Notes: generated from the letters alone by a model not told the origin. Counted from the first letter of the stretch, positions 9,916 through 22,785 are shown. The stretch is 64,000 bases of DNA from Clitoria ternatea (GCA_037962975.1 CM075675.1:104011218-104075217), one strand, 5' to 3'. A program made the numbers and translations.

Positions 9916-11559
9916 ATCATGGATTTTTTTTATGGGTCAAATCTTGATTTCTTTGAACAATGTTTAGTTGGGTAATCACCAACTTAAATCTGTCCTGTGT
10001 GTTGTGTTAAGTTGGGTCATACATGGACCAACTCAAAAACCCGGATCAACTTTTTTAACCGGTCATAATATTTATCTTTCATACTTAAAAAAAAGTGAAA
10101 ACAATTAATAAAATATGTTTTTTTATTTAATCTTGGAAATCAAATATGTCTGGGAAAGATTCATATGATTCATGGGGTTAAAAGAAATTGTATAATAAAG
10201 GTTTATTTTATGGAACATTGTAGTGAAATTAACAAGCCATTTCCCTGATGGAAATGTTGGTTGTATTTAATTAGGGCATGCAAGAGACAATTGGAATGAC
10301 CCAGAGACAGCTGCCACCCGCAAGGAACAACCTGGACCAATCGGCAAGTGGTTGCATGCCCTTATTCAGGCAGTGTTAGCTAATATGTCATGCCATTAAT
10401 TTCTTTTGCTTCATCTAACAACCTCTTTAACATATTATACTCATTTCTGTTCTTTTTATTATTATTATATTTCAAAAAGCATTTCCCTAGACAAAATGAA
10501 AATATGTCTTAAGCATACTAAAAGCAAATTTATCACTGTAAAGATTAGATCCTCTGTCACTGTCTCTCAATAAATATTAGTTTTATAACGAATTGGATTT
10601 GCTGAAAGCCAGAAACGACCGGTCGATTCCTTGTGCCAATAGATAATAACTTGAAAGAGAAGTATCTAACGGACTAGAAATGGTAGGTTGAAAAATAGTT
10701 AAATCTTCTCTTATTTTTTAATTTGTTTTAAAAAAAATAGTTTCTTAACATTTTAAAGAGTTTTAATATGGCCTTTTATCTTTTTTTTCCTTTTTAAAAT
10801 ACTCCTCTAACTTTTTAAAAAGTTTTAATTTGATTCTAAAGTCTTTAAAAATCTTTAATTTGATCTTTTTATAAAATATTCGACAGGACACATTAGAACC
10901 CTTTAAAAGGTCAAGATGGGTATTTTGAAATAAAAAATAAAAGATCATGAAACTATGCATTTAACCATGAAAAATTAATGCCTTAGGTAATGGATTTTTT
11001 CTAATCAAACCAAGTCTGGATAAATTCGGGTCTCCAAATTTACCGTCTGAGTCCAGTATACATCGAATTGCAAGTTTTTACCGGAGCTCGTATAACATTC
11101 CAAGTTTATAAAATATAAAATCAGCCAATAATAACAAAATTACATAAGAACTTAAAAGAAAAAGCAAGAAAAAATTACGATAGTAAGAAAAATAAAAAAA
11201 TGAGAAAATTAAAAGCAAAGAACGTGAAGTTAAATGCTACCATACAATACAACCAAATATATAACAAAAGTAAAATTATTAAAAGGGGTGTGTGTTTTAT
11301 GATTCCATTTTCATATAAAATGTTAAATCTTCTCCATGAATGCCTGGCTCGTCGGTGGGTTATTGTCACGTAACATCTCGATCTTATTAGACTAAACGTA
11401 ACATCTCTATCTTATTAAGAAATTTAATTAATATTGTTAATTTTTATCAAATAATGGTTTGTTTTCTTATTTTATCCTTATTTATTACTTTTAAAATTTT
11501 ATTTATTTTTGTTATTAATAAAATGTTTTCAAAACTTATTTAAACATTAGATACTAGTA
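9916..11559. other. Intergenic DNA, no gene seen
   Basis: AT-rich, without a convincing open reading frame. The one distinctive stretch is the GC-richer block bounded by an inverted repeat at 10273-10362, listed separately. Confidence 0.4.
10273..10362. repeat. 11-bp perfect inverted repeat around a GC-rich block
   Basis: AGGGCATGCAA at 10273-10283 is repeated inverted as TTGCATGCCCT at 10352-10362; with mismatches the match extends to about 16 bp. The arms contain CATGCA, the core of the plant RY regulatory motif. The enclosed 68 bp are much richer in G+C than their surroundings. Function unknown. Confidence 0.5.
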
Positions 11560-12267
11560 TGTAACCTAGGGAATGCACCTTTATCAAACTCTCGTATACC
11601 TCATATTGGTAATTCAACCAATTGTGGTATACTTCAAATTAATACCTGTAATACCAACTCTAATATACCTTAGATTAGTACTCCTGCCAACTGTAATATT
11701 CCTGGTATTTTAATAATAATTATGGAGAGTGGAAAATATTAGCAAATATTTTAGAGATTTATTTAATATTTAATCTGCCTGAACCAAACGGTGTCGGGCC
11801 GGTCTCTGAGGTGAGGACCAAACAGTGTTGAAGATCGGTTGTACAGGGGAGAACGGTCAAAGACGTACTCGTGCGACTGACGCTTATACAGTGTGCCTGG
11901 GGCGGTCTTGGATTAACCGGTGTGAGGAGAACGCCTAACTCGGAATTATAGTCCGGATCAACCTCTTGTATGGCTGAGGCAAACGGATAGGCATAGCAAG
12001 GATGTAAGGACGGATGAAGTGTCCGACCTCTCAAGCGTTAGCTCGGATTACCGAGGTGTGGGTACTACGCCTGGACACCGGTTGGCCGGTATCCAGCTCG
12101 GGTCGACACTTTTATGAAGTATTAGACAGTTACGAATAATTAAACATTGTAAAAGCAAATAAGCATAGTTGGCCGGTAATTATAGAAGAATCCAAGGTGA
12201 TGAAATTGATTAAAAACTTTTAATGAGAATGCAAATGAAATAGGGGAAAAGGCTGTCTTGCCCCTGA

Positions 12268-12280
12268 GCTTTATATAAAA
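12268..12280 (+). promoter_or_regulatory. TATA box of solo LTR A
   Basis: CTTTATATAAAAGG precedes a pyrimidine-rich tract (TTCTCTCTCTCCCC), as expected for an LTR transcription start about 30 bp downstream. Confidence 0.55.
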
Positions 12281-13407
12281 GGAAATTCTCTCTCTCCCCT
12301 CTTCATTATTTACGAACTACTTCTTCTGTTGGTCTGTCTCTCCTTCTTCTTCGTTTTCTCCTTCTCTTGTTGCTGAGCTGCATGCGCCGGAGGAGTACTC
12401 CGTTCGTGTTAAAGCTTCAATCGAACCCCATTCCTGTGATCGTGGCCTCAAGGTGAGTCCACTGATCCGTTTTATTTGTGGCTCCTTATCCCTTTCGTTT
12501 CTCTGGTAGCCAAGGGCCATGCATGGCTGTATTCGAGTCTGTTCTCCGCTCCTTTGGTGAGTGTGAACTCAAATGTGGCCAAAGAGCTGAGGGCGTTGAG
12601 TTAACGGGCTTTTACATTCTGACCCGTAGATAGTAGATTAAACAGCGAAAGGCTGAGTGACGGAGCTGAGACTGCGCATCCAGTGCTCAGAGGAAGGGAC
12701 CGACACCGAGAGCAGATCATCGAAGCGTGGAATCGAGGTAAGGGGGTGTTCGGGTTATGATTAATTAGAATAGGACTTATTTCCTATCCGAGTCATTGAA
12801 CAGTATGAGTAGGGTAAGAAAATGTTATCGAATATTGTGGTGTGCCTATGTTTGTGCATGTGTGACCGTGTACACCGATCAGCTGAAGATCGGGTGTGTG
12901 GTTGAGTTAACCTTGTCATGAGCTTGAAATATTTAATGCTGAGATGATTTGGATGAGTTGTATGTGAATGTATGTGTGTATAACTTACAATGGCATGAAA
13001 TACGTGATGCTTAAGATAATCAGTATGTTACGTTGAAGGGTTTGACGAGTCGGTCGCCCTACGCTGTGAGCACAGGTCAGTTTCTGACAGTTGCAAGTGG
13101 TAATCGGAATGATATGTTTATGTTTATATGATGGAATGTGATTATGTGGTGGAGGACGACCAACGGTATGAATTACCCTGTTTTTGGCTTCAGTGGTCAA
13201 GTCGGACCCAGTTAAGCTACCCAGAGGTCTTCGACCCAGTGGTTGAAAGGGGAGCCAAGTCGGGCTCGGTGAACCAAGTCGGGTTCACGGAATGTCAAGT
13301 CAGACTCCCAGCTGAAGGTCGACCCTTTTAGTATTCGGATACTAGGCGTCAAATTTTATCTGAGAGTCAGTTGTGATAATTGATGAATTATTGGTTGTGA
13401 TGTGCAT

Positions 13408-14742
13408 ATTTGCCGAGTGACATTTGTTACATTTACCGAGTGAAATTGTTATATTTGCCGGATGACCTTTGTTATATTTCCGAGTGGAGTTTGTTATATT
13501 GGCCGAGTGTGAAATGTTTTACTCGCCGAGTGCGAAAGGTTGTGACCGTCGGTGCGGATTAATTACTGAAGTGATGAGAATGCAGTCGGACGGAACTTAT
13601 TTATATCTATAACTTGTTAATTTCGTTCTATATTAATTATGATGCCAAACACTCACCCTTGCTGCTATTTTCAATTTAGTAACCAGTGGCAGGGAGGAAG
13701 CCGGAGCCATGGAGCCGCACCAAGGGGGAGATCGATGCCAAGGCCCAAGTGATTTTGAGTAGCTGTATAATATAATTGTGTATAAGGAGTTTTCCGAGCG
13801 TGTAATGTTACCTGTATGCTGACTTAAACTAAATCTAGTGTGAACTGACATTATGTTGCGCTTAGTTTATATTTTCATATGTTTGCTGTAACAGTATTTT
13901 ACCGAGCGAGGTTTGCCCGAGTCGATTCATCCTTGGTTGAGCGAGGGCCAATCAGTTTGATGTTTGTTTCACCACTAGGTGAAATTCCCGCCCTTGTCCG
14001 AGTGAAGGATAACCGAGAGATCCCCTTCCTGGTGGAAGGTTAGGATGTCCGAGTGGGATTGGTTGGGAGAGAGTTCTGAGTAAAGAGAAGTTGGAGGTGT
14101 CCGAGTGGAAATCCGAGTTCCTTTCGAGGGAAGTAAGGATAGGGTATTCACCGAGTGAGGATATCCGGAGAAACTATAACCGAGTGAAGGAGGCTGAATT
14201 ATCGCCAAGGGAGTTGTAACCGAGCGAAGCTTTCTGAGTGAAAGGTAGTAGAGTCAAGTGAGGAATGTCCGAGTGAATGGAAGTCGAGCGTTTTCCCAGT
14301 GAAACCCTTATGCCGAGTGAAACTCCAAGTGGGTCCACATATGCGTCTTGTTCGCTCAGACTTCAGGTGTGGCATTCGCTCAAGCGAGTCGGCACTTGCT
14401 TAAGCGACTCTCGGATTTCGCTCAGGTACCTTGGGGTCTCGCTCAGGCGAATGACCCCTGTCTTCTTCTTCTTCTTCTTCTTCTTACGCGGTTGTAACTC
14501 TACTTTACCGAAGGAAGTATTCTGACCGAATGTTATTTCGCATACACTCTTATCATTACTTTGATTATATTTAAGTGAGTACTAATTATTATCAAGACCG
14601 AGTGGAACCAATTCCGATCGGTTATTATTCCATCACACTTTTATTTAAGGACTTATTTTAGAAACGGTTTTGGCTCATTTTGAGTATGATTTCATGTAAC
14701 TAAAAGAGGTAAATATCATTTTACATCGAGGCCGAGTGGATC
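13408..14742 (+). repeat. CCGAGTG motif array in solo LTR A
   Basis: The heptamer CCGAGTG or its close variants (CCGAGCG, CTGAGTG) occurs about twenty times in 1.3 kb on the LTR strand, at irregular spacing, often as CCGAGTGAA or CCGAGTGGA. It is not a simple tandem repeat. The homologous LTRs B and C lack this density. Confidence 0.7.
14461..14485 (+). repeat. CTT microsatellite
   Basis: About eight TTC/CTT units inside solo LTR A. Confidence 0.85.
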
Positions 14743-14925
14743 ATTTATTAGGGGAAGTAGATACTAATTCATATTAAAATACAAATTTTCATTCCACGTG
14801 AAAAATTTATTGTGAAAATAACCTAGGATGTTACACCAACTGTGACATCTTATATTGGTATCCTAATAAACTCTAGTATACCTCAAACTATGAACCACCA
14901 TACATTTAAGTCTAGGGTATATCTA

Positions 14926-14927
<2 letters not shown>

Positions 14928-14978
<51 letters not shown>
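14928..14978. repeat. Compound (TA)n(CA)n microsatellite
   Basis: A run of TA repeats passes directly into CA repeats. Confidence 0.9.
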
Positions 14979-16271
14979 TATCATATGCATATGTCACTAG
15001 ACAAGATCTTTACAAATTCAAAAAAATCACTAACAAAACAATCATTACTTTTGTATAATAAACTATACATATAACTTTCATACATGCATTAGATATATAT
15101 TTTTTTCATCCTTAACTTACCTTAGATTATTTGCTCCACCTTTATTAACTTAAGCGTCAAAGATGCGTTAAGACACGACCCTTTTGGTCCTTGTTTGCAC
15201 TTATGTAAGTTGCTAGTATATGGCTTACTGGTTAGAAAATGCACACTAGAGATTCATGTGTCAGATTAGGACCAACAAAAACTACAACAATTAATACTCT
15301 CTTGAAATTTTAAATGAACAATCAATACTCTTTTGAAATTTTAAATGAACAGTTAAATAGAATCAATGGAGTATATATCATGGGACCATCTTCATCAGAC
15401 TATTATTAATTCAGTCTATTTCATAAAAGAAAAAATGACCAATTAACCAAGTAATTTTGTTAAAAATAACTTATAGTTGTCTTAAAATCAATGTTATTAA
15501 CTTTAGACTGGGCATTAAATCGGTAAAAATACTCGGTGTATATAAAACAAATGTTCAATCATAAAAATTTGAATTTGAACAATATTTAACTAATTCAATC
15601 AAACGAATTCAACCAATTTTAAAAACAAATAAACGTTTATTAATTTTATTAACATTAAACAAGGTAATAAAAGGATTCAATAATTGAAAAATAAAATCAT
15701 TAAAAAATATTATTTGAATACTGAGGTTTTTTAAAATCAATTGATATAATCGTAAAGATAAGAAGAATCACCAATTGTTTTCCATGACCTTTGAATGCTA
15801 AAATTATGCGTTGATTTTGAATTCTTGTTACCATAATTCACAAAAGTTTTCGTGATTATTCTGTTAAAACTAAAATAAAAGATACGAAAAAGGTAAAGTT
15901 ATGATAATTATGTAAACGAACCATATTAATAATATTAGGAAAGTGGAAACTTTATAAAGAGAATTTAAAATAATTATTGTCGTATACATAGAGCTCCATT
16001 CTGAGGCGGGCTTTATTATTTTTGAATGAGGTGGCTAATTAAGCCTAAGTTTATTCGGCCTTCAAAATGTAAGTTTATTCAGGCTTTTGAAGTTTAAACG
16101 CACCAGGAAGTAAAATGATTATGAAACAAAGAATAAATGAGCAGGGATGTTCGATTTCAAAGACTAACCTGTTTAAAGCTTACATATGTTAGATTTGTCA
16201 CATTTGTATATGTTAGATTTGTCATATCAGAAGGTTAATCTTGAAATCTTGAATTCAATTTCTTTCTCCAG
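14979..16271. other. Intergenic AT-rich DNA
   Basis: No gene or complete element recognised. A short local repeat (CTCTTTTGAAATTTTAAATG type) occurs at about 15296-15350. Confidence 0.4.
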
Positions 16272-16921
16272 TGTCACGATCGGGATTATGGTGAGAGGCT
16301 GACCTCGAAAGAAAATTTGAATTCCTTTCACAAAATGGTGTCGCTACCAATATTTATTTAAATGACAATATCAATTTTTTTTTTGTTAAGACACTGATCA
16401 CAAAAATGAGATTCTGAATTCGAGAGTCAAATTATAGATGGGGAATACATTAACACCTGCATTGTCCGTCAAATATGCTTACCTTAAATTAATCGTTCAC
16501 ATTTTAAATAGCCCAAAAATGAAAAAATTTAGATGATACGTTTTTTTTATTTTATTTTATTTTTACTTATTTTTAAAAATATCCTTATTTTTAAAAACAA
16601 CATATATAATTGTTGTTTTTTTATGAATGATGAAATATTTAATTATCATTTTAAAATTAAATGATCAATTTGGGTAACTGTTTTAGGACGGATAGTGTAA
16701 GATACTAATACCTTCCCCACCCGGACCAAATCAGAATCTCATTTTTAAAACCAGCGCTATTTAAAGGTTTTCCTAATATTTTCCCTAAAAAATATTAGTG
16801 GCGACTCTCTGGACCCTCTAGTTTTTTAGGCCTCCCAAAGGCCTTATTCCAATACGGTTTCATTTTCCTTTTTATTGTCTTCTCCTAGTCTGCGTCATGA
16901 CCCGAGACCCCGATCGCGACA
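16272..16921 (-). repeat. Unidentified 650-bp element with inverted ends
   Basis: Begins TGTCACGATCGGGAT and ends ATCGCGACA; the reverse complement of the end is TGTCGCGATCGGGGT, matching the start at 13 of 15 positions. Inside are phrases (GTGGCGACTCTCTGGACCC, GGTGTCGCTACC) of a kind common in plant gypsy-type LTRs, here apparently on the minus strand. Flanking pentamers TCCAG and TCAAC do not match, so no clean target duplication. Either an old LTR with unusually long inverted ends or a DNA element. Confidence 0.45.
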
Positions 16922-17654
16922 TCAACAAAAGAAAAGATGAAATCAGGAAAATGTCATTAGAGAAAAAGGAAGCTCACTATGTGCATATCAATCTCATATC
17001 TTAGGAGTCATAGTACCAAAGTCAGAAACATGAAATCAATTCATCTCCTTTGAGAGATCACTGTCTCTGACTAAGCTTTCAAACATAATATGTGTAACAT
17101 CTCTAATGTCATTATTTCTTATTTAAAATAAAATTTCAAAGGAATTTGATTATAGTTCTTTAGAACTTTTTGATTGTTATACAATTTATAATTTTTTGGA
17201 AATTTTTATATTCTTTCTTTTTTTGAGAATGACAAAATACCTTTAACCTTTTATCTAATAACCAAAATGTCACTACCGACATCATCGCTTACTTATTGCT
17301 TGCATCATCAGTTAGGTAATTACTTACATCATGAATAGTTATCGGTTAGCTAAATACTTACATCATAAATAGTAAAATAAATAATTAAGTAATCTTATAT
17401 AGTAAAATTCTCTTCCTATAAATAGATGTTTCATTTACAACATTTACACACCAAAATTAGAAAGAAAATCTAGAGAGATAGTGCTTAAGAAATTAGTGAA
17501 AAGTAAATTATTTTGGTAAAAAGACATTCTGCCGGAGGTGTAAGGTAATAATATCTTTCTTCTATATTCTTTTTATGATTATTTAGTTTATTCTTTTTAG
17601 CACTCTTAAACTATTAATATACTATTATTATTATGAATAATTTACTATGGTAAA

Positions 17655-17965
17655 AATAAATTACCACTATGTGTTATTCTTACGATTTACTGTTACTATT
17701 CATTATTTACTGTTACTATTCACAATTTACCATTTACTGTTATTACTCAAAATTTATTATTTACCGTTATTATTCAAATTTTATTAACTACTATTACTAT
17801 TCAAAATTTACTATTTACCATTACTATTCAAAATTTACTATTTATAACTACTATTCATGATTTACTATTTATTATTACTATTCAAAAATTACTATTTACT
17901 TTTACTATTGATGATTTACTATTTACTATTACTATTTACTATTACTATGCATAATTACTATTTAT
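17655..17965 (+). repeat. TTTACTATTACTATTC minisatellite in LTR D
   Basis: A degenerate tandem array of about 25-30-bp units built from TTACTATT and TTCAAAATTTACT. The corresponding place in LTR E (47205-47455) has the same kind of array, so it belongs to the LTR family. The open frame through it is an artefact of the repeat. Confidence 0.75.
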
Positions 17966-18763
17966 CATTTCTGATAGCAATCTTAATTTTCATCTTATGT
18001 CTATACTGAAATAAATTAGTATTAATATTTTGTTAGAACTCGGAGGCGTAGAGCGAATTCACTTTTGGTAGCAAATCAAGGTAAGGGGGGTGAGATAAGA
18101 ATATAATATGAAAATACATAAGAATAATGGGAGAAGTCCCCTACTCCTTTTAAACATAACAATATTATTATTTTAAAACAATAACTCTTAACTTAAAATT
18201 TATAATAATTGTTATTAATAAATTAAGCATCTCATGTAACTTAATCTGAAATAGTTATTCAAGAACTTGAACTATTATGATCTATGCGGACTGGACTGAA
18301 CCTATGCAAGAACTTGAACTACTACGAACTTGACTGAACCTATGCAAGGACTTGGACTATTATGACCTATATGGACTGAACTAGACCTATACAAGGACTG
18401 GACTATCTTAAACTTACATAGACCTATACGAGAAATTGACTATAGGACTTAAAATAAACTTTATTAATTTAAATAACCATTGAATTTTGAATTATGATAT
18501 TTATAACTGATGCTTAATTGTTTGATTTAATTATGATTTGTGATTTATGATGTTTAATTGTGATTGACAACATTTGATTATGATTGATAATCTTGTATTG
18601 TGGAGTTTGAGCATATAGCAAGCATGACGGAGAGCTAAAACTCAAAAAGAATTTACTTATCTCCTACTTCCTTATTTACTTATTCATCTTTATTCAAATT
18701 ACTTTTAAGAAATTTCTTAGTTTTCAATGAAACTACATAAATTTTTAGAAATCTCTTTTTATC

Positions 18764-18765
<2 letters not shown>

Positions 18766-18802
<37 letters not shown>
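18766..18802. repeat. (AT)n microsatellite
   Basis: Pure AT run within solo LTR D. Confidence 0.9.
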
Positions 18803-18804
<2 letters not shown>

Positions 18805-20149
18805 TTACTAAAATTAGGATTTTTGGTTAGTGTATTAGAAAGAAAAAGAAAGAGAAATTATTTTATAAAAGTAAATTTTGACTGATATTTTAATATATTA
18901 TACATATATATATACATATTATTTTCAAAATGTATAAAAATATTATACAAAATTTTCAAGTACTAAGGTTTTAAAGATTGATAATTCCGAATTCGATTTT
19001 TTAGTAATCGATTTTGAATTGACCTATAAACTTTCTAAAGAAGGTTGTGAAATATATTTAAGGCTTTGAAACTCAAATTATAATGAGATTTGATTTGTGA
19101 TTTAAAAATGAACTGTACTAAAATTCTATATGTGTGATAGAACTTATTTGAGAATTTGAAAGAGTACAATTTTCTTGGGTGGCTATGTCGCGATTTGTAG
19201 GCCCCGATAATATAATTGAGTTTCTAAAAGCCTTAACCAACTAAATACGCGAGTAATTCATGCATCATGAATCATCAAAGAGAAACAAAATGATATTTTA
19301 TGGGGACGGATTATAGAAACCGAGGATACATTAGAGGAGGCTTAATTGTGAGCGTTGGGATGAGAGGGTGTGAAAGGGTGCTTCAGGGGACCTGGGGTAG
19401 CTCCCTAGTGTCGGGTACTTTCACAATAAAAACCTTCTCAATCTGACTAGTCTCTAAGTGTTTCCATGTCAGTTGAGCTGTTCATGTTATTATTATCCAG
19501 AATTATGGAATAGTGTAAACTCCTGGTTGGCCCAATGCAAATTAAAATTTAAGGGCTCGCATATATATGTAAGTTATGATGAAGATATGACATATCATTC
19601 ATACATTCATAATTGATTGTGTATGTGATTGTGATTGATATTATTATACTAGTTTATGAAAACCCTTTATTGCTTATGTCCCATTTGGGAATATTATATT
19701 CTGTTTTTCACTCATTTTTCCGTATTTTTGTTTTATATGTTTTAAATTGATGGTTCGTACAGAGGGAAGGATCGAAGAATCTCGACAGTATATATAGCAT
19801 GTTCTAGAAAGGGAGCTCGGTATGAATACCGTGGTCCAATGAATAAATAATGTCATTAAGTAACTGTTCTTGGGCCCTGGAGTTTCCTCTCTTTCTAATA
19901 ATGTTTAATATTTATTTTCTTTAGATGAATGTAAAACTACTTTATAAATTTTAATGATATTCGTGAGGTATTTCAGAGATATTATATATAATTTATTCTG
20001 ATAGTTTCTTTTTAACGAATCATATTTTTTTTAAAAAAAATTATGAATTTTTTTAGAAATTATTGAGATGTAACAGAGGGTGTTACAGTATGTACTTTTC
20101 TTACATCATATACATGTACTAAGTTTCATATGTAAATAAGCCTCTCTTC

Positions 20150-20790
20150 ATTTGTATAAGTTTGTTGAGTAGACTCATCACTTAGCGCAGCTAAGTCAGA
20201 AGGCTATCACTCTTGATGTTCAAATTCTTTTAATTCATTGTAAGTATAGGTTTGGTAGACCTATTGGGAAGCAGTGTTGGGCAGCAGTGTTGGCCTGAAG
20301 AGGCTTTGGAAAGAATTCTTGGGTTTATGCCAGGACTGGCTTGTAAACTTGGGTTTGCCCCAGGAGTGGATCTTGCAAAAGAATACTCAGTTGGAGCCAG
20401 GAGTGGCTGGTATTAAGAATACTCAAAGGCATGTGATGTGTTTAAGCCAAGAGTTGTTGAATTCAAGAATACTTAAGGGTACGGTCTGTGCTGATTATGT
20501 AAAAGAAATAATTTTACATAGCGGTAAAATCCTTCAAGTCTAAAGGTACTAGATGTAGCTTATGTGTCGGAAGTGAACTAGTTTAAATCTCTTGTGTGTT
20601 GTTTCTTTCCTTGTCTCTTACAAGAGTCTGTTACTCCCACGCTCATCTTCTCTGATTTGTAAAAGTCTGCTCTGCTGTGCAAAATGCTCTTTCTTTTAAA
20701 GATCACTTTTTGGTTTGAAAAAATAAAAAGACTTATTCAACTCTCTTCTTAGTCTGTTCTCTGAACGATCACATACTTACCAAACAAATT
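20150..20790 (+). repeat. Degenerate copia (SIRE/Maximus-like) LTR fragment
   Basis: Contains phrases typical of these LTRs as I know them: TAGCGGTAAAATCCTTCAAG, then GTACTAGATGTAGC, GAAGTGAACTAG, CTCTTGTGTGTTG, and further on ATTCAACTCTCTTCTTAGT. A local repeat of the type CCAGGAGTGG...AAGAATACT occurs three times at 20320-20475. Limits are approximate and no target duplication was found. Confidence 0.5.
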
Positions 20791-22737
20791 TTTAAGATTA
20801 AATATTAGACAAACATATAAATGTAACTCACATACAAAAAGTTAATTAATTTTAATTCACAAATAATATAAATGATCGATTTTCTATACATAAATGTGTG
20901 ATATAATTAAATTAAATAATTTATAAGTTATTAATAATTATTATACTTACAATGTGAAATTTCAATAATATTTTTATATCTATTAAATTATAAATCATAA
21001 ATAACAGAAGAAATCTTTAAATAAGTACATCGTACATAAAATTAATTTGTTAAAATATATTAGGAAAAATTTCATTTCTAATTGAGACAAGGTTTAGATA
21101 ACCATTTAAAATATTAATTTACCTAAAAAATTGGAGAGTCATTCATGTGTATTTTAATTGGTTATTATATATTATTTATAATTTTAAATTACTTATTTAA
21201 TGATTCATTTAATGATTATTAATGATTATAAGTATTACAAATTTTGAAATTTTAATTAACTTTCAAACAATATTGAATATTATATTATATATTTGAATTA
21301 AATAATTACAATATATTATATATTCTATAATATTTAAGAATTTAAAATATTAAATAATTATAAAATAAATGGTTATATATAGTACATATCTGAATTAAAA
21401 ATTTAATTATGGTATATATTTGATATTTTATAATATTTAGAATACTATTTGAATGCATTGTGTGATTAATAGAAAATATAATAGTTTTAAATTAAATAGT
21501 TATAATATTTATTACATTACGCGGTTAATTTATACACACATATTTGGTTACATTAGTTTTATTTTGAATAATTTTAATTTAATATTAGATTATTATATTA
21601 TTAAAGAAAAATTTATTAGACGTTGTTTTTATATATTTAGTATATCAATTAATTAATGTAATTAACCGAGGAATAATATATATATATACATATGGAAAAT
21701 TAAATATAGTTAACAATTTATTTATTTTTAAATTTCTAAAAAAATTATTTAATTTTAATGATTTTATTTATTTGTTTTTTAGTTATATTTATTTGATTTT
21801 AAACACACCATAATTTTATTGGTTGAGTAATAAAAAGAATTCAAAACAAATCAATCCCTACTAATTTTTTTAGTTGATAAGAAGACCCTTATTGATAATA
21901 AGATTACATTAATATCATTCTAGGGGCTATAAAAAAATCAATTTTTATGAATTAGATAATAAAAAAGACAAGAAAAAAAGAGGTTGACAATGATAAATTT
22001 AAATGTAGTGAAATTTCATGAAACTCTTTTTTGTTATATATAAATAGATTTATTTAATTTAAGTTTCCCAAATTTATTTGATTTTAAAGATTTTATTTAT
22101 TTGTTACCCAATTATGTTTATTTGATTTTAAAACATTATAATTTCACTGGTTATTGTCACACTTGATAATAAAAGAAATTAAAAATAAATCAACCTCTAT
22201 TTAAATTTTATTTTATTATATATATAGATTCATTTAATTTTAAATTTCTAAAATTTAATTGATAATAAAAAGAATTAAAAATAAATCAATGCTATTTAAA
22301 TTTATACGTAATAATTTTGTTGGTTAATAATAAAACTCTTATTAATAATAAAATCACATTAATATCATTATAGGTCTAAACAAATCAATCTTTACCGACT
22401 AGATAATAAAAAAATTAAAAATAAAAAAGACAAAAAGAGAGAGGTTAACACAAATTTAAATATAGTGAAATTCTATAAATGTAGAAGGAAAAATTAAAAA
22501 ATTAGATGGTAAAATTATACGAATCAAAACTATTTGATGACATTATATGTGTAATTACGAAAGATAAACAAGAATCAGACAGAGAAATGGCAGTGCAAAA
22601 TTGATCGAGTTTTCAAAATCGATTTCATTAATTTACACAAACGGCTTTAAATAGCAGTCAATATGGTATAATTAAATATAGAAGAAAAATATTAAATGTG
22701 TTTCTGATTTGAAAGTAATTTTGATCATAAAATTCCT
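20791..22737. other. Very AT-rich region upstream of TBL gene B
   Basis: No genes. From about 21725 to 22480 a degenerate block is repeated two to three times: phrases GATTTTATTTATTTGTT, TTATTGATAATAAGATTACA, TTAATATCATT and AGATAATAAAAAA recur in the same order at 21725-22025 and 22059-22480. The last 100-150 bp should hold the TBL B promoter; TTTAAATAGC at 22644 is a possible TATA box. Confidence 0.5.
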
Positions 22738-22785
22738 GTGATGTATTTATTTATATGCGTACATAACCATTTTAATTATATACAA

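Larger units (their letters stand above)
11692..14835 (+). mobile_element. Solo LTR A (about 3.1 kb)
   Basis: Starts TGTAATATTCC, ends GGATGTTACA, and is bounded by an exact 5-bp duplication CCAAC at 11687-11691 and 14836-14840. No internal domain or second LTR is present, so it is a solo LTR left by LTR-LTR recombination. Landmarks in order: TATA box (TTTATATAAA, about 12270), a splice-donor-like GAG-GTAAGGGG at 12735-12744, a GTCGGACCCAG-type block (13200-13340) also found in LTRs B and C, a CCGAGTG motif array, a CTCAAGCGAG word array, and a CTT run. The superfamily is not certain; size and ends suggest Ty3/gypsy. Confidence 0.85.
11570..14915 (+). repeat. Minisatellite of about 33 bp, split by solo LTR A
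   Basis: About five degenerate units of the form CCAACTCTAATATACCTTAG run from about 11580 to 11691 and continue at 14836 after the LTR. The continuation of the array across the insertion supports the LTR boundaries. Confidence 0.55.
17093..20087 (+). mobile_element. Solo LTR D (about 3.0 kb)
   Basis: Starts TGTAACATCTC and ends GGGTGTTACA. Flanks are ATATG (17088-17092) and GTATG (20088-20092), a target duplication with one mismatch. TATA box CTATAAATAG at about 17417; AAG-GTAAGGGGGG donor-like site at 18078-18090. Long stretches match solo LTR E, for example GATAAGAATATAATATGAAA and the block around 19350-19450 (GAGGGTGTGAAAGGGTGCTT). No internal domain is present. Confidence 0.82.

Noticed and set aside
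17669..17860. 63-codon frame rich in Tyr, Ile and Phe
   Set aside because: Produced by the TTTACTATTC minisatellite.
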